Below are positions 1 through 11,698 of a DNA stretch of 64,000 nt, in pieces. The position numbers and the translations under genes were made by a program. Positions within the stretch are counted from its first letter, which is position 1; each line of letters starts with the position of its first letter. The notes under the pieces are model-generated. The model was not told the origin of the DNA and did not search any database. It was given only the letters and a program-made list of their open reading frames with translations. Source of the DNA: Viscum album (taxonomy: Eukaryota; Streptophyta; Magnoliopsida; Santalales; Viscaceae); contig OY728120.1 of assembly GCA_963277665.1 (NCBI GenBank), positions 422,102,138 through 422,166,137 on the forward strand, read 5' to 3'.

Positions 1-1280
1 GAGATCATAATTTCATAACATGGGATAAATCATAGTAGTGAAATGTAATCCCAATAATCATAACTTAAAACATGAAACTTTTTGGCATACACACATAATC
101 ATAGATAATCATTTCTTATTAGTCAAGACTCATTTCCAAGACTATCTTATTGGACAAAGTCCCTTTCTGAGCCGAGTTCACTCCTCGTTTCAGTCATGTT
201 TCACTGAACCGGTATAACCTACCGTTCCAGCCATGTCTATCTCATGAGATATAAAATCTTTACTCAATTCATTGGAGGGAGATATAGGTCCCACCCATCT
301 CATAATGAAACCATTCTTGTGTGTGCCACAAAAATCATAAATCATACATCATTGCATAACCCATGTAATAAAAATGGAATTCTTAAACATCTTGACATCA
401 TAAAAAAATTCATATAAGATAAAATAATTCATACAAAATTATTTCCATCAAAACATAATCAAATCCATGTAATAATAGGGATAGAAACAGAACCATTTAT
501 TATCTTAGATGGAAAATAATTTTGATAACACACTTGAACTCCATTCTTGAGGAAAATATCCTATCTACCTCAAAAACACTTTTCCTTTCTTAACATGTCA
601 TTAAATTCTAAACTAAAAGAAGTTGATTAAAAATAAACATGAAAACATGTAAAGGAATATTCTTGGAAATAATGTTTTAAAAATCCATTCATGTCGTATA
701 AGTTAAAAAAAATTCTTCGTACTTTTGTTGGAAAAGTCAAAAAGTACCTCGTATGAAAAACGACAAAAGATTCCTTTCATATCCTTTACAAAAAACTCAC
801 TGAAGGGTAAAATTGGATTTAAACAATTGTAGGTGGATGGAAATAATATTACATATTGAGGAAAAATGTATTTGGATGATAAAATACACCCCAGTAAATT
901 TCAAAGTATAAACAATCTCGGATAAAACTGAGATTGTGATATTTCCCTTACCTTAGGTCCGATTTTCCTCGTAAGTGTCCGAACCTCCTGTATAATGATT
1001 TAAATAATGTTATTGACTTATTAAAGAATCATAATTATTGTTATGATATCATATATGGTCATATTCTTAGCTTCTTAGTAGTAATATTTCATTGCTACTT
1101 GTTATTCGGGTGCTTATAACTTTTTGTTCTTATGCGTGTTTTGTCGAATAAATTATTATTCTTCTCTTTAGGTTATAGATACATCATTTCCAGAATGGTA
1201 TTAATGTACTATATATCATATTTATTCATTCAATTCATTTATATAATCATTATGAAATGAAGATCATGTAGAACGAATCG

Positions 1281-1326
1281 CATCGCATCGTGGAGACGGT
1301 ATTCCGTACGTACGCACGAGCGATGA
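1281..1326 (-). other. Conserved LTR hairpin, A left copy, hairpin 1
   Basis: The core GAGACGGTATTCCGTACGTACG (1293-1314) holds an inner stem ACGG/CCGT with loop TATT, followed by the palindrome CGTACGTACG. It is flanked by arms 1281-1292 and 1315-1326 that pair over about 11 bp with one bulged base (CATCGC.TCGTG with CACGAGCGATG). The structure lies downstream of the LTR TATA box in the sense strand, so it should be in the transcript. Confidence 0.75.
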
Positions 1327-1460
1327 TATCGTTCCCATGATCGTGGAATTGTATTTGAGTGTATGTATACTATTTCAGAATCAATATAACTTTAAAATAA
1401 TTATATATAGTAATTATTTACATCATTATACCCATCCATGTAAGGTGGTGGTGTAAAATA

Positions 1461-1516
1461 GATTTCACCACGGTGTGGAGACGGTATTCCGTACGTACGC
1501 ACGTGCGGTGATTTCA
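1461..1516 (-). other. Conserved LTR hairpin, A left copy, hairpin 2
   Basis: This is a second copy of the same core (1478-1499), about 185 bp from hairpin 1, with different arms: TTTCACCACGGTGTG to the left and CACGTGCGGTGATTTC to the right. Pairing includes GU wobbles, a bulged G and an A-C mismatch. Confidence 0.65.
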
Positions 1517-1846
1517 TATTCCGTAGGATGGATAGATCGTGAAATTGGGTTGTTTCATACTTATAATAACATATTAGTATATGAGTGATACTTATGTTAT
1601 TACTTCATAATGAAACAACTAAAGAAGAAGATGTGGAAGAAGAAATAAAGATGAAAGAATCGGTAATGGGTATTACCTCTTCTTTGAAGTGTCTCATTGA
1701 GACCTCCTTTTAGGGAACTAAAATTGGACTTTGAGGAATACCAGAACCTCTAGGATGTTTCTAGGGAAGTGTAGAAGGGAATTTGGTAGGGTTTGGCCGA
1801 TATTGAAGGCTCAAAGTGGTGTGAGGAAGAGAGGGAGCAGGTGCCC

Positions 1847-1853
1847 TTTTATA
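1847..1853 (-). promoter_or_regulatory. TATA box of element A left LTR
   Basis: The minus strand reads CTTATAAAAGGGCAC just after a pyrimidine-rich CTCCTCTCC tract. The same tract plus TATAAAA context occurs in solo LTR C and both LTRs of element B. A core promoter is therefore likely, placing U3 on the higher-coordinate side. Confidence 0.75.
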
Positions 1854-3693
1854 AGGGAGGAGAGGGGCACCATTGGAATAACTAAAAATATTATTTTATT
1901 ATAAATCCAAATTCGGTTTTATATAGCTCCAAATTGATTTATTTAGAATCTAAGGTGGGGATGGGTCGAAATCCTCTCATCCAATAGAATTTAGACAGGT
2001 TTAGGTTCCTATTGTAACCTTATCATTTAGATTTAACATTAAATTAAATAATTTTACTTTTACTGTGTCTTCTTGTGTTCTTATACTATAAGGTTAATAA
2101 ACTTACTATAAGCAGCCAAACGAACCCCAAGTTGTTTATTATTAATATATATAACCTTATCTAAGTCATCTGGCCGAACCATAGATTTTTAGGAATAAAA
2201 TAACAATTACTAATATAATATGTTTTTTAAAAACTATTTTATGTCAATTTTGACACTATTTAGTAATTGATTTTTGTGAAAATCATAACAGAATTATTAG
2301 TTCGAAAAAAGTTAAATAAATCAATACTAACAAGTCATATTAACTTAGAAAATTATTTTAATTCATAAAAAGTCTCAAATTACATTTATTTTGGTGTTTA
2401 TAACATCAGTTATGTCAATATTTCATTAATAAGATAATTACTGCATCATCTTTGTGTCATAAATAAATTAACTTATTTAAAGTCTAATAATTACAAATAA
2501 AATATCATTATGTAGGAAAGCTTGTTATCTTTCTAATGAAAATTTATAGCCGAATTTATCTTATGTATAAACCCATATTAAAAATGATTTACTTATTAAA
2601 CATTGATTTTAAATATTTTAACCCTTCTTTAAATAAATTAATAATAAATGTCCTAATCTAATCCAAGTGGGCCTAAATGGTCATATTTTATTCCTAATGT
2701 TGTTTTTGTTCAAATTACACTTGTCCAATAGAATTATGACATGTGTTTGGATAATAATAATATCATTTTTACCCTTGATTACCCTATTTACTTTTAACCG
2801 TGGTAAAAAAAGTAAAAAGTTACTATTCACCAAAATTATTTTCATCTCATTGAACTACATTTTAGTCGTTGATATTAACCGTGTCTCTCAGATTTTTAAA
2901 ATTCCACTCACAGAAGCGGTAAAATTAAGTTTTATGAAAAATTCAATTTTTTTAACTACCACTTAGTGGTTTCACTATTCATCAAAAATTGAAAGTTTTC
3001 GGAAAAATACCAAAAATTATGCCTAAGCTCTATTTTATATTATGAATTCAAAAATTATGTCTATTTTACCAAATTCAAAACATATCAGTTGCATTAATTA
3101 ATTTAAAAATTAATTCCCGTCGTCAAAACAAATAGCGTTTTCTTAAGAGATAATAACTATCAAAAGATTGACAGTTGTTTATGTCTGGTTTAAATGTGAA
3201 ATTACATCCAATAACCAAAATTGTATTAAATTGTAAGAATATATTCTAAATATACTTTAAAACCAATCAAATTAATAATTTATCACTATTAATTATTTCT
3301 ATTAAAAAGGTTGTTTTTAATTAAAATTTAGTAATTTTCACTATTCATCAGAAAATGAAAGTTATCTAAAATGTACCAAAATTTCACCCTAAGCTAATTT
3401 TGATATTCTGAATCCAGAAATGAAGTCCATTTTGAAAAATAAAAATTTCAAAATTTCAAAAAATGGTTATTACTATTCATAACGGCTAGTTTTAATAATA
3501 TTTTAATAGCATATCGTTGTTTAGTGAAACTTGGTATTGGGTACTACACACGCTATCGAGGAAGGTCGCGATTGCGAGTAATGCAAGGCAAGTCAAGGAT
3601 GCATGTTGTGAAAGCTCCTTTTGGTGTAGCGTACAACACAAGACATTAATAAAATTAAAAAGAATATTTTTCATAAAATCTCGGGGTGTTACA

Positions 3694-3706
3694 TTCTACC
3701 CCCCTT
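3694..3706 (-). other. Polypurine tract of element A
   Basis: The minus strand reads AAGGGGGGTAGAA directly before the TGTAACACCCC start of the 3' LTR. This is the position and composition expected of the plus-strand DNA primer in reverse transcription. Confidence 0.8.
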
Positions 3707-5070
3707 AAAATGAATTTCGCCCTCGAAATTCATCGGGGTTATAAATTTTTTACTATTCGAAAGTTTCTTTAATAGAAACCCACATCGTAAAAAGGAATAC
3801 CAAAACCAATCTTTAAAAACAAAAGTATGAAACGTAACGGTTACCCAAATAAACTAATCACTGTGTTTCCACATAGGTGAAAATATGGATATGGAAGAGA
3901 AATATAACCATCATGTTCTAATGGAGAGTGGTAGAGAACCTGGCTATGGAAAATCTAGAAATCACAAAGCCATAAATTTGTGACGATCTAAGGTACCATC
4001 TGATTCATTAGATATAAGATCACTAGGACAACATTTTTGGTTTTCAAGATCATTTCCCTAAAGTTGATGAAATTGGAATTAGAAGAAATACTTTCATGAT
4101 TTTGGTATAGTCTCACCGTTTGTCGTTCTTTGTACAATTTCCACTTCATCTCTTAATGAAATGAAGTTGAATTTGTTATTCGTTATGAGTTAGCAGATCA
4201 TGTGATAGAATGATGGGTCATTCCATCTGTCTCAAACAAAAGGTTAGAAAAGTTATCAAAAAATACAAAAGTACATCTATAGTGAGATTAATCATATATG
4301 GTTCCTAAAATGGACTTATACTTCATATATCATACTGCTTAATATAATAAAACTAGTTTCTACTAAACAGGGACATCCTGTATGCCAGTGGTAGGCGATA
4401 AAGGCCAGTCGCACTTCGGTTGTGGGTTCGATTCCCATAGCCTTGTCCGACGCGATGGGTTGTCGCCCGTCCTGCAGGTTGTCCTTTTTCTAAAGCTATA
4501 TTACTATAACATCCCATCAACAATATCAAAAAGTTTTATCCTTAAACAATACTAACTTATGTCCAACATAATCCATTCCAATCTTTAGGCTTATATAAAC
4601 TACTTCGGTCCAAGATCATAGTATAATGAAAATGATCACGTGAATGCCATCATTTATCCCCCATATATCATAAGATATATAATGTTGGTAAAGTTACAAA
4701 CATGTGAATACCTTAATCATTTATTCTATTGAATAATGAATATCCATTGAACCTTAGTGAAAACATGAATGCAGTTAAAAGTTAACACTTTCCACATACC
4801 AAAATCCTCAAAATTCTATATCCTCAAACCATGATATCACTTAGTCCTTACATCAATCATGAGCTCATGAATACTATCAAACATATTAGATTCTCTTTAT
4901 CCCTTCATTATGGGCATATCATCTGCTTTCCAAAAATATTTCAATCACTATTCATGGTTACCGATGCCTTAAAATTATTGAAAACCATAATAGACCAAAA
5001 CATAAATATTCCAATATTCCACGATACTATATACAACATTATTCTAGAATCCCATTATATAAACACTTAA
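3707..5070. other. Non-coding 3' interior of element A
   Basis: These 1.36 kb lie between the gag stop and the polypurine tract. I see no pol domain in any frame. The only recognisable feature is the tRNA-like module at 4370-4490 on the opposite strand. Confidence 0.7.
4370..4490 (+). ncRNA. tRNA-like / SINE-head-like module, antisense to element A
   Basis: There is an A-box-like TATGCCAGTGG at 4381-4391 and a perfect B box GGTTCGATTCC at 4425-4435. The start-to-start spacing is 44, as in a tRNA. A T-arm GTGGG/CCCAT is present around the B box, and GGACA (4371 on) can pair with TGTCC (about 4445-4449) as a partial acceptor stem. A run TTTTT (about 4484-4489) lies where a Pol III terminator would sit. 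The module recurs at 50093-50214 in element B, again antisense to the host element and upstream of its 3' LTR. It is not a normal tRNA gene, because the anticodon arm and acceptor stem are imperfect. It could be a tRNA-derived SINE head captured by an ancestor. Confidence 0.6.
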
Positions 5071-6186
5071 TCATTCCACCACATCGTTGTCATATTCAAC
5101 ATCGCCAATAGTGATCGCATGTGACTTCCCTTTGCCCTTTTCCTTAAGTGGTTGCTCATGTCGATCATCACTAACCCCTATATTAGGGAATTTGTTAGCA
5201 TAATGCCCCATTTCCTTACACTTGAAGCATTGAAGTGTTGTTGGTGCGTTCTCTGCAGTCTTTTATTTATTCACATCATTAGAAACCCTTTTTCCATTAC
5301 TTCGACACTCAATTGCCCGATGACCTTCTTTTCCACACTTAACACATTTTCTAGTCCCTTTAAGACAATCTCCACCATGCTTCTTTCCACACTTTGAGCA
5401 TAAAGAAACATTCATCTTCTTTTCACCATTATTCTGAGATTCCTCCTTGAACTCCATATTTCGTTTCTTGTCAAAACTATGAGATGGATAAGTAACACCA
5501 ACTTCCATTTCTACCTTGATAGCACAACGCACAATTTCTTCATAGCTACTGAAGTCTCTTATAGCTAATTCCCTTAGAAGATTTGGTTTTAAGCCACTGA
5601 AGAATCGATCAACTTTACTTTCAGGTTGGATGATAAATCCAGATGCTTACCTTGTAAGCCTTGTAAAATTCTCTTCGTATATACCAATAGATTCATCATC
5701 CTTTTGCTTTAGTTCAAGAAACTCCTTCTTCATCTTTGTTCGAAGAATACGAGGGAAGTACTTATTGAAAAATAAGTTCCTGAACTCGTCCCATTCCATG
5801 GACTCAATTTCATCTCTTTGCCTCATATTCTTGATAAGATTCCACCATTGATCAGCTTCACATTCCGAAAGATATACTGCTAAGATGACTTTATCATGTT
5901 CAGAACATTGAAGAACTGAAAATATCTTTTCAGTAGTACTAATCCATTTTTCAGCAACAAGTGGATCAGAAGACCCACTGAAAGAAGGTGGATGTTGCCT
6001 CATGAAGGACTCAATAGAATATTGTTCCCTTCTCTGCTCATTTGGAAGTACAGAATGATTCATAGCTTGTGTAAGTATAGCAATAAGATTTTTCACTCCA
6101 TCTCCCATAACATTTGTTTGTTCAGGAGGACAATCATTGCATTGTCCATTGCATTGATCAACATGGTTCCTTCAGGTTCCAGCCAT
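5071..6186 (-). pseudogene. gag: Element A gag, decayed (capsid/nucleocapsid)
   Basis: Gag is the structural protein that forms the cytoplasmic virus-like particle and binds element RNA. The start ATG is at 6186, followed by a stop at codon 5. The capsid part is open from an internal Met at 6108 to 5647, with typical plant gypsy gag motifs: HPPSFSGSSDPLVAEKW, a YLSECEADQWW segment and EFRNLFFNKYFP. A frame change follows. The nucleocapsid then shows CSKCGKKHGGDC (CX2CX3HX3C), CVKCGKEGHRAIEC (perfect CX2CX4HX4C) and a third, damaged knuckle CFKCKEMGHYANKF. A lysine-rich stretch and an acidic tail run to a stop at 5071-5073. The total of about 370 codons is near the usual gag size, but internal stops and frame breaks make it a pseudogene. 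It is the only protein gene in this element. Confidence 0.85.
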
Positions 6187-6414
6187 CGTCTAAAACCTAA
6201 AAAGAATAGTGTGAGAGGCAAAAATCATAATAAAGGGGGAGTAACTTCAATATCTAACATCTTTGGTTTAATCTAATATCGTTACCATAGTTCTAGGACT
6301 ATATCCTATACGTATACTTATCCTTAGGTACATCCCTAGACATAACTTAGAAATATCTCTAGGGATATCACTAACGTTTTCGCATCCTAGTTTCCAAAGG
6401 TTGACTAAACCTTT

Positions 6415-6426
6415 CCTCTGATTCCA
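6415..6426 (-). other. Primer-binding site of element A
   Basis: The minus strand reads TGGAATCAGAGG two bases after the LTR end. It matches the common plant tRNA-iMet PBS TGGTATCAGAGC at 10 of 12 positions. This fixes the LTR boundary at 6429 and the element's orientation. Confidence 0.75.
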
Positions 6427-8020
6427 ACTATAGAGACCCGAAGCTTAATGTACATGGAAAATACATTACTTTTTCGGAATACTTAGTACATAACAAAAAC
6501 ACACACACAAGGACTGTAATAGTTTAGTGTCTTTGGAAGCTCGGAATATAATCTTCTAATTGTGGTGAAAGATCTTCAACATCTCCCATAAAGTTCTTTT
6601 TTTAAACCTAAATCCTTTCTTTATGTCCTGGGGAAAAACATAAAAGGGTGAGCTCAAATGCACAGTAAGGGTAAACAAAAGAAATATCAATCACGTCATA
6701 TTCATAAGAACATATCTTTTGGAAATCTTAACCTGCAAAAGAGATCATAATTTCATAACATGGGATAAATCATAGTAGTGAAATATAATCCCAATAATCA
6801 TAACTTAAAACATGAAACATTGTGGCATACATACATAATCATGGAGAATCATTTCTTATTAGTCAAGACTCATTGCCAAGACTATCTTAGTGGACAAAGT
6901 CCCTTTCTGAGCCGAGTTCACTCCTCATTTCAGTCCTGTTTCACTGAACCGGTATAACCAACTGTTCCATCCATGTCTATCTCATGAGATATAAACTTTT
7001 TACCCAATTCATTGGAGGGAGATATAGGTCCCACCCATCTCATAATGAAACCATTCTTATGTGTGCCACAAAAATCATAAATCATACATCATTGCATAAC
7101 CCATGTAATAAAAACGGAATTCTTAAACATCATGACATCCTAAAACAATTCATATAAGATAAAATAATTCATAAAAAAAATATTTCCATCACAACATAAT
7201 CAAATCCATGTAATAATAGGGATAGAAACCGAACTCTTTATTATCTTAGATGGAAAATAATTTTGATAACACACTTGAACTCCATTCTTGAGGAAAATAT
7301 CCTTTCTACTTCAAAAACACTTTTCCTTTCTTAACATGTCATACAATTATAAACTAAAAGATGATGATTAAAAATAAACTTGAAAACTTTAAAAGGAATA
7401 TTCTTGGAAATAATGTTTTAAAAATCCATTCATGTCGTATAAGTTAAAAAAACATTCTTCGTACTTTTGTTGGAAAAGTCAAAAAGTACCTCGTACGAAA
7501 AACGACAAAAGATTCCTTTAATATCCTTTAATAAAAACTCAACGAAGGGTAAAATTGGATTTAAACAATTTTAGGTGGATATAAATAATGTTACATATTT
7601 AGGAAACATGAATGTGGATGATAAAATACACCCCAGTAAATTTCAAAGTCTAAACAATCTCGGATAAAAATGAGATTGTGATATTTCCCTTACCTTATGT
7701 CCGATTTGCCTCATAAGTGTTCGAACCTCCTGTATAATGATTTAAATAATTTTATTGACTTATTACAGAATCATAATTATTTTTATGATATCATATATAG
7801 TCATATTCGTAGCTTCTTCGTAGTAATATTTCACTGCTACTTGTTATTCGGGTGTTTATAACTTTTTGTTCTTATGCGTGTTTTGTCGAATAAATTCTTA
7901 TTCTTCTCTTTAGGTTATAGATACATCATTTCCCGAATGGTATTAATGTGCTATATATCATATTTATTCATTCAATTCATTTATATAATCATTATTCAAT
8001 GAAGATCATGTAGAACGAAT

Positions 8021-8068
8021 CGCATCGCATTGTGGAGATGGTATTCCGTACGTACGCACGAGCGATGA
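8021..8068 (-). other. Conserved LTR hairpin, A right copy, hairpin 1
   Basis: This corresponds to 1281-1326. The core is GAGATGGTATTCCGTACGTACG (8035-8056). The single inner-stem change C to T keeps a GU wobble, and the flanking arms still pair. Confidence 0.7.
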
Positions 8069-8202
8069 TATCGTTCCCATGATCGTGGAATTGTATTTGA
8101 GTGTATGTATATTATTTCAGAATCAATATCACTTTACAATAATCATATATAGTAATTATTTACATCATTATACCCATCCATGTATGGTGGTGGTGGAAAA
8201 TA

Positions 8203-8258
8203 GATTTCACCACAGCGTGGAGACGGTATTCTGTACATACGCACGCGCGGTGATTTCA
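8203..8258 (-). other. Conserved LTR hairpin, A right copy, hairpin 2
   Basis: This corresponds to 1461-1516. The core is GAGACGGTATTCTGTACATACG (8220-8241). Arm changes convert two wobble pairs of the left copy into Watson-Crick pairs (GTGTG/CACGT to GCGTG/CACGC), and the inner-stem change leaves a wobble. Confidence 0.65.
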
Positions 8259-10436
8259 TTTTCCGTAGGATGGATAGAGGGTGAAATAGGGTCATTTCAT
8301 ACTTATAATAACATATCAGTATATGAGTGATACTGATTTTATTACTTCATAATGAAACAACTAAAGAATAAGATGTGGAAGAAGAAATAAAGATGAAAGA
8401 ATCGGTAACGGGTATTACCTCTTCTTTGAAGTACCTCGTTGAGACCTCCTTTTAGGGCACTAACATTGGTCTTTGAGGAAGACCAGAACCTCTAGGATGT
8501 TTTTAGGGAATTGTAGAGGGAAATTTGGCAGGGTTTTTCCGAGCTTGAAGGCTCAAAGTGGTGTGAGGAAGAGAGGGAGGAGGTGCCCTTTTAAAAAGGA
8601 GGAGAGGGGCACCTTTGGAATAACTAAAAATATTATTTTATTATAAATCCAAATTCGGTATAAAATAGCTCCAAATTGATTTATTTCGATGCTAACGTGG
8701 GGATGGGTAGAAATCCTCTCATCAAATAGAATTTAGACAAGTTTAGGTTCCTATTGTAACATTATCATTTAGATTTAACATTAAATTAAATAATTTTACT
8801 TTTACCGTATCTTCTTGTGTTCTTATACTATAAGGTTAATAAACATACTATAAGCAGCCAAACGAACCCCAAGTTGTTTATTATTAATATATATAACCTT
8901 ATCTAAGTCATTTGGCCGAACCTCAGATTTTTAGGAATAAAATAACAATTAGTAATATAATATTTGTTTTAAAAACTATTTTATTTCAATTTTGACACTA
9001 TTTAGTAATTGATTTTTGTGAAAATCATAACAGAATTATTAGTTAGAAAAAAGTTAATTAAATCAATACTAACATATCATATTAACCTAGAAAATTATTG
9101 TAATTCATAAAAAGTCTCAAATTACATTTATTTTGGTGTTTATAACATCAATTATGTCAATATTTCATTAATAAGATAATTACTCCATCATCTTTGTGTC
9201 ATAAATAAATTAAATTATTTAAAGTCTAAAAATTACAAATAAAATATCATTATGTAGGAAAGCTTTTTAGCTTTCTAATGAATATTTATATCCGAATTTA
9301 TCTTATGTATAACCCCATATTAAAAATGGTTTACTTATTAAACTTTGATTTTAACTATTTCAGCCCTTCTTTAAATAAATTAATAATAAATGTCCTAATC
9401 TAATCCAAGTGGGCCTAAATGGTCATATTTTATTCCTAAGGTTGTTGTTTTTCTAATTACACTTGTCCAATAGAATTAGGACATGTGTTAGGGTAATAAT
9501 AATATCATTTTTACCCTTAAATACCCTATTTACTTTTAACCATGGTAAAAAAAGTAAAAAGTTACTATTCACCAAAAATTATTTTCATCTCATTGAACCA
9601 CATTTTAGTCCTTGATATTAACCGTGTATCTCGGATTTTCGAAATTCCACTCACAGAAGCGGTAAAATTATGTTTTATGAAAAATTCAGTTTTTTTAACT
9701 ACCACTTAGTGGTTTCACTATTCATCAAAAACTGAAAGTTTTCAGAAAAATACCAAAAATTAGGCCTAAGCTATATTTGATATTATGAATTAAAAAATGA
9801 TGTCTATTTTACCAAATTCAAAACATATCAGTTGCAGTAATTAATTTAAAAATTAATTCCCGTTGTCAAAACAAATAGCGTGTTCTTAAGAGATAATAAC
9901 TATCAAAAGATTAACAGTTGTTTATGTCTGGTTTTAATGTGAAATTACATCCAATAACCAACATTGTATTAAATTGTAAAAATATATTCTAAATATACTT
10001 TAAAACCGATCAAATTAATAATTTATCACTATTAATTATTTCTATTAAAAAAGTTGTTTTTAATTAAAATTTAGTAATTTTCACTATTCATCAGAAAATG
10101 AAAGTTATCGGAAAAGTACCAAAATTTCACCCTAAGCTAATTTCGATATTCCGAATCCAGAAATGAAGTCCATTTTGAAAAATAAAAATTTCAAAATTTC
10201 AAAAAATGGTTATTACTATTCATAAAGGCTAGTTTTAATAATATTTTAATAGCATATCGTTGTTTAGTGAAACTCGGTATTGCGTACTACACACGCTATC
10301 GAGGAAGGTCGTGATTGCGTGTAATGCAAGGAAAGTCAAGGATGCATGTTGTGCAAGATCCTTTTGGTGTAGCGTACAACACAAGACATTAATGAAATTA
10401 AAAAGAATATTTTTCATAAAATCTCGGGGTGTTACA

Positions 10437-11649
10437 GGTGGGGCGCCGTAGCCTCTAGGCGGTCGACCGTTGCCGGCGGTGCTGCGCCGCCGCAGTCCTC
10501 CGCGGGCAACCGGAGTCATTCCAGTGGTCCATTATTGCTTCTGTCTGTTCCTGTAGTCGTCTCGGGATCCAAATTCCACTGCGAATGCTCCAAATCGTCG
10601 TTGGGGTCACATTTTGTTATCACCAATATCCCGTGCATCAAGAACGATATGACGATGGGTCCAGACTTGTTTGTTAGTCCGTACCCACCGCGTTAGTGGT
10701 TCAAGTCATCACACAACAATTAAAAGCCATGCTCAAGGGTATAAATCACATAAATGGAATATAAAAATCCCTATACCTCGAAGATGACGTCGTTCGTCGT
10801 CGTGCCACAAAAGTTGAGTATCGCAGTAGTCAGGCATTGTGGAAGAATGGTGTCGTCCCATCAAGGATTAAGGAAGAGTCGTTGTCGTAGGTGACATAGA
10901 CTCCTTGATGTTGAGCTGCGTCTGAGGAAGAAGTCCTTCACATTCTTCACTGGGGATTTTCTTCATTTAAGAACAGTGTTCTTCATCAAAGAAAGATCGC
11001 CTCCATTTTTAAATCTCCAGAGCCTTTTCCCCCAAAGAGATTTTCCAACCAAAAATAAATAAAGAGGATAACCAATTAATAGAATTTCCATGCAATTCAT
11101 ATTAATTAAAAAGTGGTACCAATAAATTAACGCTGATTTTAATTATACGAATTGACACAATTTATGGGAGGAGGGAGGTGGGATGGTTCCACAATAATAA
11201 ATTTTGGTAGTTGTCAAAGTAATAAATAAGGGGTATTAATGGGGAGTTGAGGGGTGGTGAAGGGTTTGGGTTCATGTGGGACCCACCCTTAATTTCCCCA
11301 TGTATAAAAAATAAAATAAAATAAAATTGTGTACAAAATTTTTTATTTAATTCATTCTAAATCGCCAAAAAATAATGTTTCAACCTGCATAAAATGCAAA
11401 TGCAGTAAGGGTCCCCTTAAGCGAATATCGACGCTACGGGTTCATCGGTGTCCTCGGATTTCAATTCTGAGCACCGATTCAAAAGAGAGAAAAACTCGCT
11501 AGTATGTTTACTGAACATACCCAAACAAAACTTCAACAATTGATTTCAGGCACACCGGGACTCGGAATCAGGTTCCGTTAGAAGCCACAGACATGTAAAA
11601 TTTCAATGTATTTAAGAAAAAAATTCCTTGAAATTTCTGGTTCTTTACA
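10437..11649 (-). repeat. Element E 3' LTR, truncated by element A
   Basis: In the minus-strand sense it starts TGTAAAGAACC at 11649, just after a purine-rich ATGAGGTTGGAGTAA. It runs to 10437, where element A begins. The part 10437-11275 is repeated at about 18.33-19.17 kb (for example CCCACCGCGTTAGTGGTTCA at both). The missing rest, corresponding to 16495 to about 18330, should lie left of element A outside this window. No coding content is seen. Confidence 0.75.
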
Positions 11650-11698
11650 TTACTCCAACCTCATGGCTTTACGTCCCCATAAATCTATAATATACACT

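Larger units (their letters stand above)
1..3693 (-). repeat. Element A 3' LTR (partial, left copy)
   Basis: This is the 3' LTR in the minus-strand sense. It aligns base for base with 6741-10436, with scattered substitutions and short indels. About 312 bp, corresponding to 6429-6740, lie left of the window. It carries a TATA box (1847-1853) and, downstream in the sense direction, two related hairpins (1461-1516 and 1281-1326). No coding capacity beyond chance frames is seen. Confidence 0.9.
1..10436 (-). mobile_element. Element A: non-autonomous giant-LTR Ty3/gypsy-type retrotransposon, gag only (left end outside window)
   Basis: Positions 1-3693 and 6741-10436 are a long direct repeat, starting with the same GAGATCATAATTTCATAACA. 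Both copies end in GGGGTGTTACA, so in the minus-strand sense the LTR starts TGTAACACCCC. The interior (3694-6428) has a PBS next to the right copy, a purine tract next to the left copy, and a minus-strand gag of about 370 codons. No protease, RT or integrase is seen. This matches the architecture called TR-GAG or LARD in plants: long LTRs, little or no coding, mobilised in trans by an autonomous partner. The right end abuts an LTR of element E, so A probably inserted there. The five bases after it (GGTGG, 10437-10441) would be one half of the target duplication, with the other half left of the window. Confidence 0.88.
6429..10436 (-). repeat. Element A 5' LTR (complete, right copy)
   Basis: This 4008-bp LTR starts TGTAACACCCCGAG (at 10436, minus strand) and ends CTATA at 6429. 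The inner edge is set by the PBS. The outer edge is set by the switch at 10436/10437 into sequence repeated at about 18.3-19.2 kb (element E LTR). It holds two copies of the LTR hairpin and a damaged TATA box. Being the 5' LTR in sense, it would have driven transcription. Confidence 0.88.

Noticed and set aside
3492..3708. Overlapping open frames of 60-63 codons on both strands at the LTR A edge, with near-identical copies at about 10235-10451
   Set aside because: They lie in LTR sequence next to the terminal TGTAACACCCC, carry no family motif and are repeated only because the LTR is repeated.
4381..4455. A functional tRNA gene
   Set aside because: The acceptor stem pairs only partly and no plausible anticodon arm is seen, so it is recorded as a tRNA-like module instead.
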